Positions 1 to 9,702 are shown, counted from the first letter of the stretch. The stretch: DNA of 38,549 bases from Actinomycetes bacterium (GCA_021777355.1 JAJYDO010000018.1:1-38549); one strand, 5' to 3'. The notes: a model not told the origin generated them from the sequence alone. Numbers and translations are program-made.

Positions 1-75
1 ACAAGCTTCATCACAATGGTTATGTTAGATCGAGCAGGAATCGCTCCTGACTTACCTTGGAGTCAAGCAAAATGA
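1..75 (+). CDS. C-terminal end of an unidentified CDS entering from the left edge (...TSFITMVMLDRAGIAPDLPWSQAK*)
   Basis: Open frame 1 from the window edge to TGA at 73-75; too short to identify. Confidence 0.25.
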   Translation, partial: TSFITMVMLDRAGIAPDLPWSQAK

Positions 76-310
76 CCCCCGATAACGTCATAAGAGCCAT
101 ATTTAACTGCCCTTTTTTCATGATACGCCGCTTAACATTGATATTGCTTAATGCCCTGTAGATAACTTCAGCATGGTATCTGAATCTTTTGCGTTCAGTT
201 CTATTAGCTATTCTTCCTCACATACATGAACAATTGCAATTGATTGTGCTTAACAACTAAGGAGGGACTCTAAAAATATATGCCTTATCGTTTGGCGTCT
301 ACAATTGCAA

Positions 311-790
311 TCAATCATGCACGATTCGTCGAAATAAAGTACCTAAAATGGCTCCAAAAGAAACCAAAGCAAGAACAATAATGCCAACGGGAACTGCAAA
401 AATTGCTAATCCAGGAACTGCTGTGTTGTCGCAATTCATCTTCACCCCACATCCTGGTTGAAAAGTCATCGTTATTACATAAGTAACCATCACCGAGGTG
501 GTTCCAATAGGAGCCGCAAAAAGAACACCCATCCACCATTTGTGCCCACCCAATATGATGCCAACAACAATCGTGGCGAGTATATCGAATCCCGCAATCG
601 AATACACGGTAGTGAGCTTTCCTGTACTACTATTTGGAATAGCAAATATGAAAATCATCCAAGGAATTACCAGTGCTAAGCACCAAAGTGCCATCATCAA
701 GGTAAACCAAACTTGCCGACCACGCGATATCTTAGCCAGTTCTTCTTCAGTTCTCCAGCTTTCCCAATTCGGTGAGCCCGCTGTAGCCAT
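311..790 (-). CDS. Small multi-pass membrane protein, hypothetical
   Basis: 159-aa ORF with about four hydrophobic segments; no family recognised. Confidence 0.6.
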   Translation of the reverse strand: MATAGSPNWESWRTEEELAKISRGRQVWFTLMMALWCLALVIPWMIFIFAIPNSSTGKLTTVYSIAGFDILATIVVGIILGGHKWWMGVLFAAPIGTTSVMVTYVITMTFQPGCGVKMNCDNTAVPGLAIFAVPVGIIVLALVSFGAILGTLFRRIVHD

Positions 791-854
791 TTCAAACCTA
801 AGCTAGCACAATGTTTTACAAAGGTGCCAACAATCAGACAAGTTGTCGCCTTTA

Positions 855-1172
855 TTAGTTTACCATCGCCATGACGCTTTTGATTTGTCCTCTCTTGTCT
901 CTTGGATTTGATTTACATTCGACAATAGTTTCGCCGGTCGGAGTGAAATCTCTAATTTTTTTTCTTGACTCTCTCTTTGGATTTGCCGCCATTACCTGTT
1001 GGTAGATTTTCTTCCGGTTTTTCAATATCTCGATATCGAGTCCAAGGTATTTCTCGCTAGGTGTGACGTAGTTGATTCCAGAGTGCAGGTGAACATCATT
1101 GTAGGCTGCCATGAATTTAGTCACCCATGTTCTTGCCTCGGTAATGTCTTTGAACCCCTGATGATGCCGCAC
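855..1172 (-). pseudogene. IS3-family transposase (integrase core) C-terminal remnant
   Basis: ITEARTWVTKFMAAYNDVHLHSGINYVTPSEKYLG resembles the C-terminal end of IS3 OrfB (W...YN..H.HS.i.yvTP...); upstream catalytic portion is missing. Confidence 0.75.
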
Positions 1173-2009
1173 CTTTCAATAGTCATTACTGGATCGTCAT
1201 CTTTTGCCCTAGCTGGCCAAGTTGGTGAGCCCCTTACGGGGAGAAAGATAACTAAATATCTTTACCCAATATCAATTAGAGAATTGCTATCTAAAGAGCT
1301 CGTACCTTTTAAAGCATTTCAAGACCACTAGCCGAACCTCTTAATTTATGGCATGTATCCAGATTCAATCACCGCTCCCGGTGACCAAAATCGGTCTGAA
1401 TATTTACGGGAACTTGTCGACTCCTATCTTCTTTGAGATATCCTCGCATTTCAAGAAGTTAAGGGATCGCGTGTGCTTCTTCAACTCCTTGTTCTTTTGG
1501 CGTATCAAGTGGGAAGCTAAGTCTCACATACCGAACTCGCCTCATCCCTAGGAATAGACAAGAATACAGTTGCCAGATATCTAGATCTTCTCGAGAAGGC
1601 TTTTGTAATTTTCCGCCTCGGAGGATTCAGTAGAAATTTGAGGAGCGAAGTTACCAAGAAGGCAAAATATTATTTTTACGACACCGGAGTCCGTAATGCT
1701 ATTATCAATAACTTCAATGTCCTCGACATCAGGAATGACGTTGGCCAGTTGTGGGAGAATTTCGTCATTGTCGAGCGGCTAAAGCTACGTGCATACACAA
1801 ACCTTTATGCCAACCAATTTTTTTGGCGTACATGGAAGCAACAAGAAATCGATCTTATCGAGGAGCGAGGAGGCAAGTTGTTTGCTTTTGAAATTAAGTG
1901 GAATGACCAACCAGTCACCCCTCCGTCTCAGTGGCTTGAAGCATACCCAACCGATACTGAGTGGCAAGTTATTTGCCCCAGTAATGCTCTTTCTTTTTTC
2001 GGAGTTTAA
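1168..2009 (+). pseudogene. AAA_14/DUF4143 ATPase pseudogene, 5' truncated, with three in-frame stops
   Basis: One continuous frame reads ITGSSSFALAGQVGEPLTGRKITKYLYPISIRELL...FQDH*PNLLIYGMYPDSI...YLRELVDSYLL*DILAFQ...AYQVGS*VSHTELASSLGIDKNTVARYLDLLEKAFVIFRLGGFSRNLRSEVTKKAKYYFYDTGVRNAIINNF... (TAG 1329, TGA 1434, TAA 1518). Confidence 0.85.
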
Positions 2010-2323
2010 ATTTAATTGTAGAGCGAAAGGAAAGCAGCAGACCAGATACTTCGCGCAACTCTCCTGATCAAATCTTCTTTAGCTCTGAGGCCTAATACTC
2101 AGGAACACCTTCGCTAGCCACCGTTACGTGGCCTAAAAGTTGTCTGTAGACCCGCGTAGGTTCTCTTTAGGCAAATACCAACAGGTAATCGGCTAAGTGT
2201 CGCCTGTGACTATTGAATCAAGAAGTTTTGAGCAAGCTGGGCAGAAAAGTGTCCTGGGTGCGGGGCACCAGCATAAATTGAGGATCTAATAAACTCAATG
2301 GCTTCGGGTACTCAGCTAGGTGC

Positions 2324-2336
2324 TACTATTGTAGTA
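2324..2336 (+). promoter_or_regulatory. Perfect inverted repeat TACTA-TTG-TAGTA overlapping an extended -10-like element (TGCTACTAT) next to the antitoxin ATG; putative autoregulatory operator and leaderless promoter
   Basis: Sequence tgcTACTAttgTAGTAtATG, ATG at 2338. Confidence 0.5.
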
Positions 2337-2337
2337 T

Positions 2338-2601
2338 ATGAATACTATCGGTGTCAGAGAATTACAACAGCATGCTTCCCTCGCAGTGCGTAGAGTCCAA
2401 GAAGGGGAAACAATTGGAATTACGGTTCGAGGGAAACTGGCCGCGGTTTTAACGGTTCCGTCTAACACTTTTGGATCTTCTGCTTTATTGGCAGCTGGAC
2501 GAGTCGTTCTTGCAAGCAAGGGAACAAGAGAGCTGCCGACATTGAAAAAGGCACGTATTGCTACGTCGGATGTGTTGAACGAATTAAGAAATGAAGAATA
2601 A
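2338..2601 (+). CDS. Type II antitoxin, Phd/YefM-like
   Basis: MNTIGVRELQQHASLAVRRVQEGETIGITVRGKLAAVLTVP N-terminal DNA-binding pattern; followed by a PIN-domain gene. Confidence 0.8.
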   Translation: MNTIGVRELQQHASLAVRRVQEGETIGITVRGKLAAVLTVPSNTFGSSALLAAGRVVLASKGTRELPTLKKARIATSDVLNELRNEE

Positions 2602-2606
2602 CAACC

Positions 2607-2993
2607 TTGGCTTGGTATTTAGATACTTCTGCATTCTTGAAATTGATTATCGACGAGGATGAGTCCCGCGCATTGCGGACGTGGTATCGAGCCAACAATT
2701 CAATTTGGTCTTCGCAATTACTGAGAACAGAAGCTTTAAGGGCAAGATTTAGGTTAGGCCTAACTTCTGAACGGATCCAGTCGGTTTTGTCAACGGTTTC
2801 GTTAATTTTGCCAAATGAGAATACTTTCTTTGAAGCCGGGATGATGAAGTCAACAGCGTTACGATCGCTAGACGCTTTGCATTTGGCAACCGCAAGAGAA
2901 TTGGGAGGAGACTTAAAAGGAATCGTCACATATGATCTTCGGCTTATCGAGGCCGCATCGCTTCTTGGTATCCAAATTATTTCTCCCAATTAG
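2607..2993 (+). CDS. VapC-like PIN-domain ribonuclease toxin (TTG start)
   Basis: MAWYLDTSAFLKLIIDEDES...RTEALRA...LRSLDALHLATARELGGDLKGIVTYDLRL carries the conserved PIN acidic positions; starts 5 nt after the antitoxin stop. Confidence 0.85.
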   Translation: MAWYLDTSAFLKLIIDEDESRALRTWYRANNSIWSSQLLRTEALRARFRLGLTSERIQSVLSTVSLILPNENTFFEAGMMKSTALRSLDALHLATARELGGDLKGIVTYDLRLIEAASLLGIQIISPN

Positions 2994-3324
2994 CCATGTC
3001 TGCTCTGTGTCGTACACGGACGTGGAGTCGACGCACTTGGCCACAATTGATTGACGATCACTCGTCCGAGCATGCTTACTTGACTTGCGAGCGTGGCACT
3101 TCCAATCAGGCAAGTGGAAATGTACTAAAAGCTTTTAAAGTATTTAGTGAAGTCTGGTCATTACGCTTGGCCGCCTCGCTATCTTGAACGGGCAGGTACA
3201 AAACTGATCTCGGGTTATTGGCTAAAAAGTATTATGAGCATTGCTTCCACCGTATAACAAATAATAGAGTATTTTCCGCTCACTTTGGAACGTCTAGTCA
3301 CATAAGCATCCTAGCGAATCCCAT

Positions 3325-3369
3325 TGGTGCCCCCGGCAGGACTTGAACCTGCGACGCACGGTTTAGGAA
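3325..3369 (-). repeat. att-like copy of tRNA-Arg(CCU) 3' half, left end
   Basis: Minus strand TTCCTAAACCGTGCGTCGCAGGTTCAAGTCCTGCCGGGGGCACCA: anticodon loop, T-arm, acceptor 3' strand and CCA, with no 5' half. Confidence 0.85.
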
Positions 3370-3470
3370 TCAGATTTACATCGTCTACTTAGTACTACCC
3401 TGTATCATCTAGCCTGCTCAGTAAGGGTTCCAGTCCATCTAGTACTAGGGTGTTTCAACTTATTATGTGC

Positions 3471-3495
3471 ATTTGATTCCCATTTGATTCCCAAA
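3471..3495. promoter_or_regulatory. Tandem 11-bp repeats ATTTGATTCCC-ATTTGATTCCC(AAAG), putative integrase arm-type sites, left
   Basis: Same 11-bp-period pair is found at 15056-15080 at the other end of the island. Confidence 0.55.
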
Positions 3496-3942
3496 GATAA
3501 CGTTTTCCAACCCCCGCCTTCAGGAAAGTTGTCGGAAGTGAAAGTAGTATTTAGGGCACTTGCAATGAAAAGAAATAATGGAAACTCGTTACTCACGAGT
3601 TCGACCAGGGATAATCTGTTCCAATTGCCTGGTCAAATAATTTGAGCTTCTCCTTTCAGAACTTCTAGCTTCGCATTTCCGAATTTGCGAATTACTCACT
3701 TGCCAGTTTTGACACGTTGCTTCTGCGTCAAGGCGCCTTCGCCTCACTGTCGGGCAGCGTGACGGAAGTCTCGATGTTTGCTGGCTTAATCAGTAGGAAT
3801 ACCTTGGCTCCAAGATACCTCAGAGCATTTTTCAGACACTCTCTGAACTTCGGTGGTGGGAAATTACTCGGCAAACTTAAACGGGTTGATTTAGCCCTTA
3901 AGGAGTGTGAAGCTGTGGCGGCGATTTCCATTTTTTTACGGC

Positions 3943-3970
3943 AGCGCGTTCAAACTTTCTTTATATGTTC
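3943..3970 (-). repeat. 28-bp inverted repeat, copy 1 (mate at 9703-9730)
   Basis: Minus strand GAACATATAAAGAAAGTTTGAACGCGCT; 27/28 match to the plus strand at 9703-9730. Confidence 0.8.
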
Positions 3971-4061
3971 TAGGAAACTCGCTATCCAATTAGCCATATG
4001 TCTTGATTGAGCTGCCCAAGGCATGTGTCCAGTATAGTGGACAATTCCATCTCATTTAAAT

Positions 4062-4718
4062 CTAATGTGTGTAGTTTCCGTCTGATCCCTTTGGAATAAC
4101 GTCAGCAATTGAACATGCATTCTTAACATTGACGGTTGCAGTTCCCTCGTAAGTTCCCACTGTTGTCCCTACTGGCAGTCCTTGAATTGAGGTTGACAGT
4201 GGAGTGCTCCCATCATAAATAACTAAATATCCGCATTCAAACTTGGCACTCGTATTTGAATACTTAATTGCTATTTGAACAAGCTGACATTTTTGGCCCT
4301 CAGCTACACACATTCCAACACCAACTTGCAAAGTATCAGGAATTTCTACTGGTTTAGTGTTTGCGGGATTTTTAATTGACTCGGGCCATCCATATTGATT
4401 GGCCTCATGATTGATAATTTGCGTAATCTGATTTGCAGTTGGGAAATACCCTCCATTTTCAGTCCAAATTGCTTGAACATCCATTTTCAAAGTCGGCAAA
4501 TTATCTACTGCCCCGTCCGGTCCATAACCTGGAGAATAAGGGGGTACTTGTCCGCATACATGACTAGTGGAGCTAGTCGCATACTGCAATGGAGTACATC
4601 TATGGCTTAAAATCTTGATCCCAACAAGAATAGCTACCACCAGAGTTAATGCTAACGTCACCATCAGGATTACAGTACGCTTCTTGTGCAACTTAATATC
4701 GACTGTATTGCCTAGCAT
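4062..4718 (-). CDS. Membrane-anchored extracytoplasmic protein, hypothetical
   Basis: N-terminal basic stretch plus one TM helix (TVILMVTLALTLVVAILVGIKIL) and a Cys-containing ectodomain; 24 nt after the upstream gene. Confidence 0.65.
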   Translation of the reverse strand: MLGNTVDIKLHKKRTVILMVTLALTLVVAILVGIKILSHRCTPLQYATSSTSHVCGQVPPYSPGYGPDGAVDNLPTLKMDVQAIWTENGGYFPTANQITQIINHEANQYGWPESIKNPANTKPVEIPDTLQVGVGMCVAEGQKCQLVQIAIKYSNTSAKFECGYLVIYDGSTPLSTSIQGLPVGTTVGTYEGTATVNVKNACSIADVIPKGSDGNYTH

Positions 4719-4742
4719 ATTTCTTCCTTTCTCTTCATTGAC

Positions 4743-6104
4743 TTAAGAACAGGCACTCCAGTTCTCGCTAAAACGGTCATCGAACCAACCGCTACCCGAA
4801 CTGGGGAAGGCGGACGGGTTCGAATACGAGTTAGGCGATAGTGTCGCCAATACATTCGATCCGGGTTGGATTTGCATTGTACCCAGTGATTGGTAATGTG
4901 AATAAAATCCAAGATCACCGAACTTGATATAAGGAAGTGACTGACTTTGGTTAGGTCCTCCCCATTTAGAGAAGTAAGCCCGTGTTTCGGAAAATGTACT
5001 TTTCCCAAAATCAGCAAGTGGGAACTCCTGCTGATTAGATTGACCGCAATTACTCTCACAAGGTGCTTCCACCATCCATACTGCTACCTCGTTTGTATAG
5101 CTACCCGTAAGATTGTAATAATTTTTTGCATTAGTACCTAAAACATCAACTGTAGAACTTGAGCACCCAAGTTTGCTTTCATCATGCATTATGAAACTCA
5201 CACCAGAATAAGCACCATTATAGCTAAAAGACACGTTCAATGCCATTATGTCATTTGCAGAGGGAGTGCATCCGTTGGAAAATGAGGGAAACTTGGGACC
5301 AGCTGGATCGCTGTTACTCAGAACTTCCGTAAACGGAGCACTCGGTCCTCCATCTTGTTGTAACATGCCTTCTTGCATCAAGCCGCGATCATGGAGATCA
5401 TATAGCCCAATCCAGTTTGAGACGGCAGTTGGATAACATGACGATGATTTAGTTTTGCCGATAACAGTTTCTGCTGATACATCGTACATTTCACCTTGAG
5501 GATAACTCGATGTAGCACTAGCGTAGAATCCTCCCCAATTTTGGCCAGCAGTCGAATTTTCCACAGTATTACGGATAGTACTATTACCCAAACTGCTAGC
5601 CTGTCGTGACGACGGCCCTTTATAGGCCTGTAACTGCAATCCACCTGTTGCAGTTACAGGCACTTCTTCTTGAATTGATCTTGAGGGTGTTAACGTTATC
5701 GACCCCCACTCATTGTCCCACTGTTGAGCGCCCAGCGGATCCGTAGGCTTCGGTGGAAAACCATACGTTTTTAATTGTTCTGATGACGCTGTTTTAGCAT
5801 TGAAATTCGGGGGCGTTACAAGGTTATACACCACACCTGTCGATGTCTTGAAAACTTGCTTATATCCACCGTCCGGAAGATAAATAACGGCAGGGTTTGG
5901 CAAAACTTTTGCCATAGTATAAGATGGCGTAATTGACGAAACAAGTCCTATTTGACGCGATGCTCCACATCGAGAATTGTGATTAATTGGAGAAGAAATT
6001 GATCTTACTACTTGTGACTTCGTTTCTCCATATAATCCAGATCCTAAGCCGATGGACAGCAATCCTGCGAGTTTCCACTTGCTAATGTTGTTAGATCTAG
6101 TCAA
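4743..6104 (-). CDS. Secreted eqolisin/peptidase G1-like protein
   Basis: Signal-like N-terminus; NWGGFYA...SNWIGLYD...LMQEG and VAVWMVEAP....FPLADFGKSTFSETRA resemble G1 peptidase motifs (WxG, WvGL, Q-x-G, WivEaP, plAdFG); propeptide-like YGFPPKPTDP. Confidence 0.65.
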   Translation of the reverse strand: MTRSNNISKWKLAGLLSIGLGSGLYGETKSQVVRSISSPINHNSRCGASRQIGLVSSITPSYTMAKVLPNPAVIYLPDGGYKQVFKTSTGVVYNLVTPPNFNAKTASSEQLKTYGFPPKPTDPLGAQQWDNEWGSITLTPSRSIQEEVPVTATGGLQLQAYKGPSSRQASSLGNSTIRNTVENSTAGQNWGGFYASATSSYPQGEMYDVSAETVIGKTKSSSCYPTAVSNWIGLYDLHDRGLMQEGMLQQDGGPSAPFTEVLSNSDPAGPKFPSFSNGCTPSANDIMALNVSFSYNGAYSGVSFIMHDESKLGCSSSTVDVLGTNAKNYYNLTGSYTNEVAVWMVEAPCESNCGQSNQQEFPLADFGKSTFSETRAYFSKWGGPNQSQSLPYIKFGDLGFYSHYQSLGTMQIQPGSNVLATLSPNSYSNPSAFPSSGSGWFDDRFSENWSACS

Positions 6105-6775
6105 TTTCTTCTCTCCTTAGCTTTTCTAATAAGTCTATTTATTTTTGGTTCAATAACAGTTTCAAATAGTTCTCTGGTGATTGCGCAAAGCAACAGATCG
6201 CAATACTGACCATCAACATACACATGTCTTTTCAAGCGCCCCTCTATTTCGAAAAGTCTTCCCATGCCAGAAGAAAATTGGCCAAAATTATTCTCAGTTG
6301 TTTCAAAATAGAGCTTTCTAAATGGCCAAGTGTGGAATAAATATCTAATAAACAATCCAATTGCCTCCATTCCCAAGCCAATACCATGCCAATTTGAGCC
6401 CATCAGTATTCCAATATATGCGTGCCCGTTTCGAAAGTCACCGTTATAGCAAACTAAAATGCCATGCACCCTGGATGGCTGCTTTTTGCTGCAGATGGCG
6501 AATTGTACAATGATATTTTCGTTGACAGTGTTTGAAAACACCTCAATAGGAGGTAGGTCTCCCAAATATCTCCATCTATAGGCATTCGCTGGATCTGAGA
6601 TCAGTCCATATATCTGTGGTAAGTCGCTATGCTGTGCCGGCCTTAAGATTATTCTCTTCGTTTCCAACTCAACTCGAAGTGAACTGCTAAATTGGTCGCC
6701 ACTTCCTCCTACTTTCGCCTCCACTGTAGAAGTAGGAAGGTCGAATTGATGGTTCATTAGCTGTTTGCTATTCAT
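6101..6775 (-). CDS. GNAT-family N-acetyltransferase
   Basis: RIILRPAQHSDLPQIYGLISD...AYIGILMGSNWHGIGLGMEAIGLFIRYLFHTWPFRKLYFETTENNFGQFSSGMGRLFEIEGRLKRHVYVDGQYCD; probable start at MNSKQLM overlapping the upstream stop (ATGAATAG). Confidence 0.85.
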   Translation of the reverse strand: MNSKQLMNHQFDLPTSTVEAKVGGSGDQFSSSLRVELETKRIILRPAQHSDLPQIYGLISDPANAYRWRYLGDLPPIEVFSNTVNENIIVQFAICSKKQPSRVHGILVCYNGDFRNGHAYIGILMGSNWHGIGLGMEAIGLFIRYLFHTWPFRKLYFETTENNFGQFSSGMGRLFEIEGRLKRHVYVDGQYCDLLLCAITRELFETVIEPKINRLIRKAKERRN

Positions 6776-9653
6776 TCCCACCTCCGCCGACAGCTTTGAC
6801 CAGATCGTTGCCAAAGTCTGCGATCCATAGGTTCCCATTTGCGTCGTAGGCAATATTGGTTGGCAGGTTCAATTCAGCAGAAGTGGCAGAGCCAAGATTC
6901 CCAGAATTACCACAAGTTCCGTTTCCTGCAACGGTAGAAATATCACTAGTTGAAGAATTTACAAATCTAATTACACAGTTGTAAGTGTCGGCAACATAAA
7001 AGTTTCCACCTCCACCTTGGGATGCAAACTCAACTCCAACTGGCAGGTTCATTTCAGCACTTGTAGCAGCGCCGCCATCACCTGAGTAACCTGCAGTTCC
7101 GTTTCCTGCAAGCGTAGAAATATCACCCGTTGTTGGCCAAACTTCTCTAATTACGCTATTTCGAGCATCTGCAATAAGCATCACTCCGAATGAATTAACG
7201 TCAAGGCTGGTCGGAAAATTCAGTTCGGCAGAAGTTGCCAGCGAAGAATCACCAGAGTACTGTACTTTATTATTTCCCGCCACTGTAGATATTAAACTCG
7301 ACGACGCATTGATATACCTCACCACATTGTTGGATTGATCTGCAACATATACATCACCACTACTGTCCGCTGCGACGCTCCATGGCTGATTCAATTCAGC
7401 GCTAGTAGCTGCCCCTCCGTCACCTGAGTAACCAGCAGTTCCGTTTCCTGCGATAGTAGAAATGTCTCCTGTGGACGCAGTGACTTTTCTAACGACACTG
7501 TTGCCTTCGTCAGCGACAAGAATGTCGTCAGTAGAGTCTAAAGTAACGCCAGTTGGATTTGATAATTCAGCACTTGTAGCCGCGCCGCCGTCGCCTGAGT
7601 AACCAGCTGTGCCATTTCCTGCGATAGTAGAAATGTCTCCTGTGGACGCAGTGACTTTTCTAACGACACTGTTGTCAGTATCGGCAATAAATAAGTTATT
7701 AGATGAATCAACTGTTATGTCTGAAGGTCGCCCTAATTCGGCACTCGTAGCCGCGCCGCCGTCACCTGAGTAACCGTAGTTACTATTCCCAGCGACTGTC
7801 GAAATTAGATCGTTTGATTTGCTTATCTTTCTTATCACATTGTTATTCATGTCCGCAATATAAACGTTCGCCGAAGAATCACAACTCAACCCTGAAGGAG
7901 AGTTCAATTCAGCACTTGTAGCCGCGCCGCCGTCACCTGAGTAACCTGCAGTTCCGTTTCCTGCAATTGTGTAAATATCACCTGATGTCATAACCTGTCC
8001 GAAGAAGGTGCCACTTGAGGCTGGCACCATTCGAATTACATTGTTACCTTGATCTGCGATAAAAATATCTCCAGAAGAATCTAAAGCCACGCCAGTTGGC
8101 GCATTCAACTCAGCACTAGTGGCTGCTCCACCATCACCAGAGTAACCATTAATGTCGTTTCCTGCAACCACTACTTCCGAACTACCTGTTATCTCTCTAA
8201 TTACATTATGGACACTGTCCGCAATATATGTATTGCCGCCATAGTTCGCCATTCCGCTAGGAAGCTGAGATACCATCAAGGGGTTCCCTGAACCAGGTCC
8301 ACCTGCATAGGTGGAAATTACACCCTGTGTTGTTACATGCCTAATTCTATTATTGAAACTATCTGCAATCCAAAGATTCCCAGAAGGATCTATCCAGACA
8401 CCAAGGGGTTGGTGCAATTCAGCACTTGTAGCTGCGCCACCGTCACCTGAGTAACCAGCTGTACCATTTCCTGCAATTGTGTAAATATCACCAGATGTCA
8501 TGGTCTGTCCGAAGAAGGTACCACTTGAGGCTGGCACCATTCGAATTACATTGTTACCTTGATCTGCGATAAAAATATCGTTCGATGAGTCGACTGAAAC
8601 ACTACTTGGCCCATTCAACTCAGCACTTGTTGCCGCGCCACCGTTACCTGAGTAACCAGCTGTACCATTTCCTGCAATTGTAGAAATGTAATTAGTGGAA
8701 ACTATGATTTTCCTGATCACATTGTTTGATAAGTCTGCAACATAAACATTGCCATTCGAATCTATAGCCGTAGAGGCAGGATGGGATAATTCCGAATTAA
8801 CATCTAGCCCACCGTCACCGGAGTAACTATCAAATGTATTACCCGCCAATAAAGAAATATTATCGCTTGAATGGCTTACTTCCCGAATAACATTATTGTC
8901 GTGGTCACAAATATAAATATTTCCCGATGAGTCGACCGAAACACTACTTGGCCCATTCAACTCAGCACTTGTTGCCGCGCCACCGTTACCTGAGTAACCA
9001 GCTGTACCATTTCCTGCAATTGTGTAAATATCACCTGATGTCATGGCCTGTCCGAAGAAGGTACCACTTGAGGCTGGTACCATTCGAATTACGTTATTTG
9101 CCTGATCTGCAATAAAAATATCGTTCGATGAGTCGACCGAAACACCAGTTGGCGTATTCAATTCAGCGCTTGTAGCTGCGCCACCGTCACCTGAGTAACC
9201 GGCTGTGCCATAGCCTGCAATTGTGTAAATATCACCTGATGTCATGGCCTGTCCGAAGAAGGTACCACTTGAGGCTGGTACCATTCGAATTACGTTATTT
9301 GCCTGATCTGCAATAAAAATATCGTTCGATGAGTCGACTGCAATACCACTTGGCGCATTCAATTCAGCACTTGTTGCTGCGCCACCGTCACCTGAGTAAC
9401 CAGCTGTGCCATTGCCTGAGTTCACACTCATTGTGTTGGCACTAAGATTCATCGTCCGTCCCACATTGTGACGCGGATCTGACAAATAGAGGGAACTCCC
9501 TATAACTGATATTCCAAAACATTTGATGCTTGTTAAAGTTGGAGCATCATTACCAGCCCCGCCCGCGGCGGTGTAGATTTCTTGATTGTTGAACTGGCAA
9601 GAAGTTAAAACTATTGCCAAAAGCACTAAAAGAATAGATTTACGGAACGCCAT
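6768..9653 (-). CDS. NHL-repeat (beta-propeller) lipoprotein, about 14-15 repeats
   Basis: MAFRKSILLVLLAIVLTSC signal peptide with lipobox; repeated AGNGTAGYSGDGGAATSAELNxPxGVxVDSSxNIFIADxxNNVIRKV units; ORF extends to 9686 but MAFRKS is the likelier start. Confidence 0.9.
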   Translation of the reverse strand: MAFRKSILLVLLAIVLTSCQFNNQEIYTAAGGAGNDAPTLTSIKCFGISVIGSSLYLSDPRHNVGRTMNLSANTMSVNSGNGTAGYSGDGGAATSAELNAPSGIAVDSSNDIFIADQANNVIRMVPASSGTFFGQAMTSGDIYTIAGYGTAGYSGDGGAATSAELNTPTGVSVDSSNDIFIADQANNVIRMVPASSGTFFGQAMTSGDIYTIAGNGTAGYSGNGGAATSAELNGPSSVSVDSSGNIYICDHDNNVIREVSHSSDNISLLAGNTFDSYSGDGGLDVNSELSHPASTAIDSNGNVYVADLSNNVIRKIIVSTNYISTIAGNGTAGYSGNGGAATSAELNGPSSVSVDSSNDIFIADQGNNVIRMVPASSGTFFGQTMTSGDIYTIAGNGTAGYSGDGGAATSAELHQPLGVWIDPSGNLWIADSFNNRIRHVTTQGVISTYAGGPGSGNPLMVSQLPSGMANYGGNTYIADSVHNVIREITGSSEVVVAGNDINGYSGDGGAATSAELNAPTGVALDSSGDIFIADQGNNVIRMVPASSGTFFGQVMTSGDIYTIAGNGTAGYSGDGGAATSAELNSPSGLSCDSSANVYIADMNNNVIRKISKSNDLISTVAGNSNYGYSGDGGAATSAELGRPSDITVDSSNNLFIADTDNSVVRKVTASTGDISTIAGNGTAGYSGDGGAATSAELSNPTGVTLDSTDDILVADEGNSVVRKVTASTGDISTIAGNGTAGYSGDGGAATSAELNQPWSVAADSSGDVYVADQSNNVVRYINASSSLISTVAGNNKVQYSGDSSLATSAELNFPTSLDVNSFGVMLIADARNSVIREVWPTTGDISTLAGNGTAGYSGDGGAATSAEMNLPVGVEFASQGGGGNFYVADTYNCVIRFVNSSTSDISTVAGNGTCGNSGNLGSATSAELNLPTNIAYDANGNLWIADFGNDLVKAVGGGGNE
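9013..9338. repeat. Two identical 125-bp copies (9013-9137, 9214-9338) at a 201-bp period inside the NHL gene
   Basis: Direct comparison of both segments shows no mismatch; one unit encodes 67 aa. Confidence 0.9.
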
Positions 9654-9702
9654 TTTTTTCCACATTTGGCCTACATTAACACACATAGTTCACGCACCGC
9701 TT

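Noticed and set aside
1434-1520. In-frame TGA/TAA in the ATPase frame as evidence of stop-codon recoding
   Set aside because: All three stop types interrupt the frame, the gene is 5' truncated, and other genes here end normally; a pseudogene is simpler.
3717-4010. 97-aa plus-strand ORF at the left end of the cargo
   Set aside because: No recognisable domain, overlaps the inverted repeat, and has a competing ORF on the other strand.
6768-9450. Regularly repeated DNA considered as a CRISPR array
   Set aside because: The repeats are long, in frame and encode NHL protein units; no short palindromic repeats with unique spacers or cas genes.
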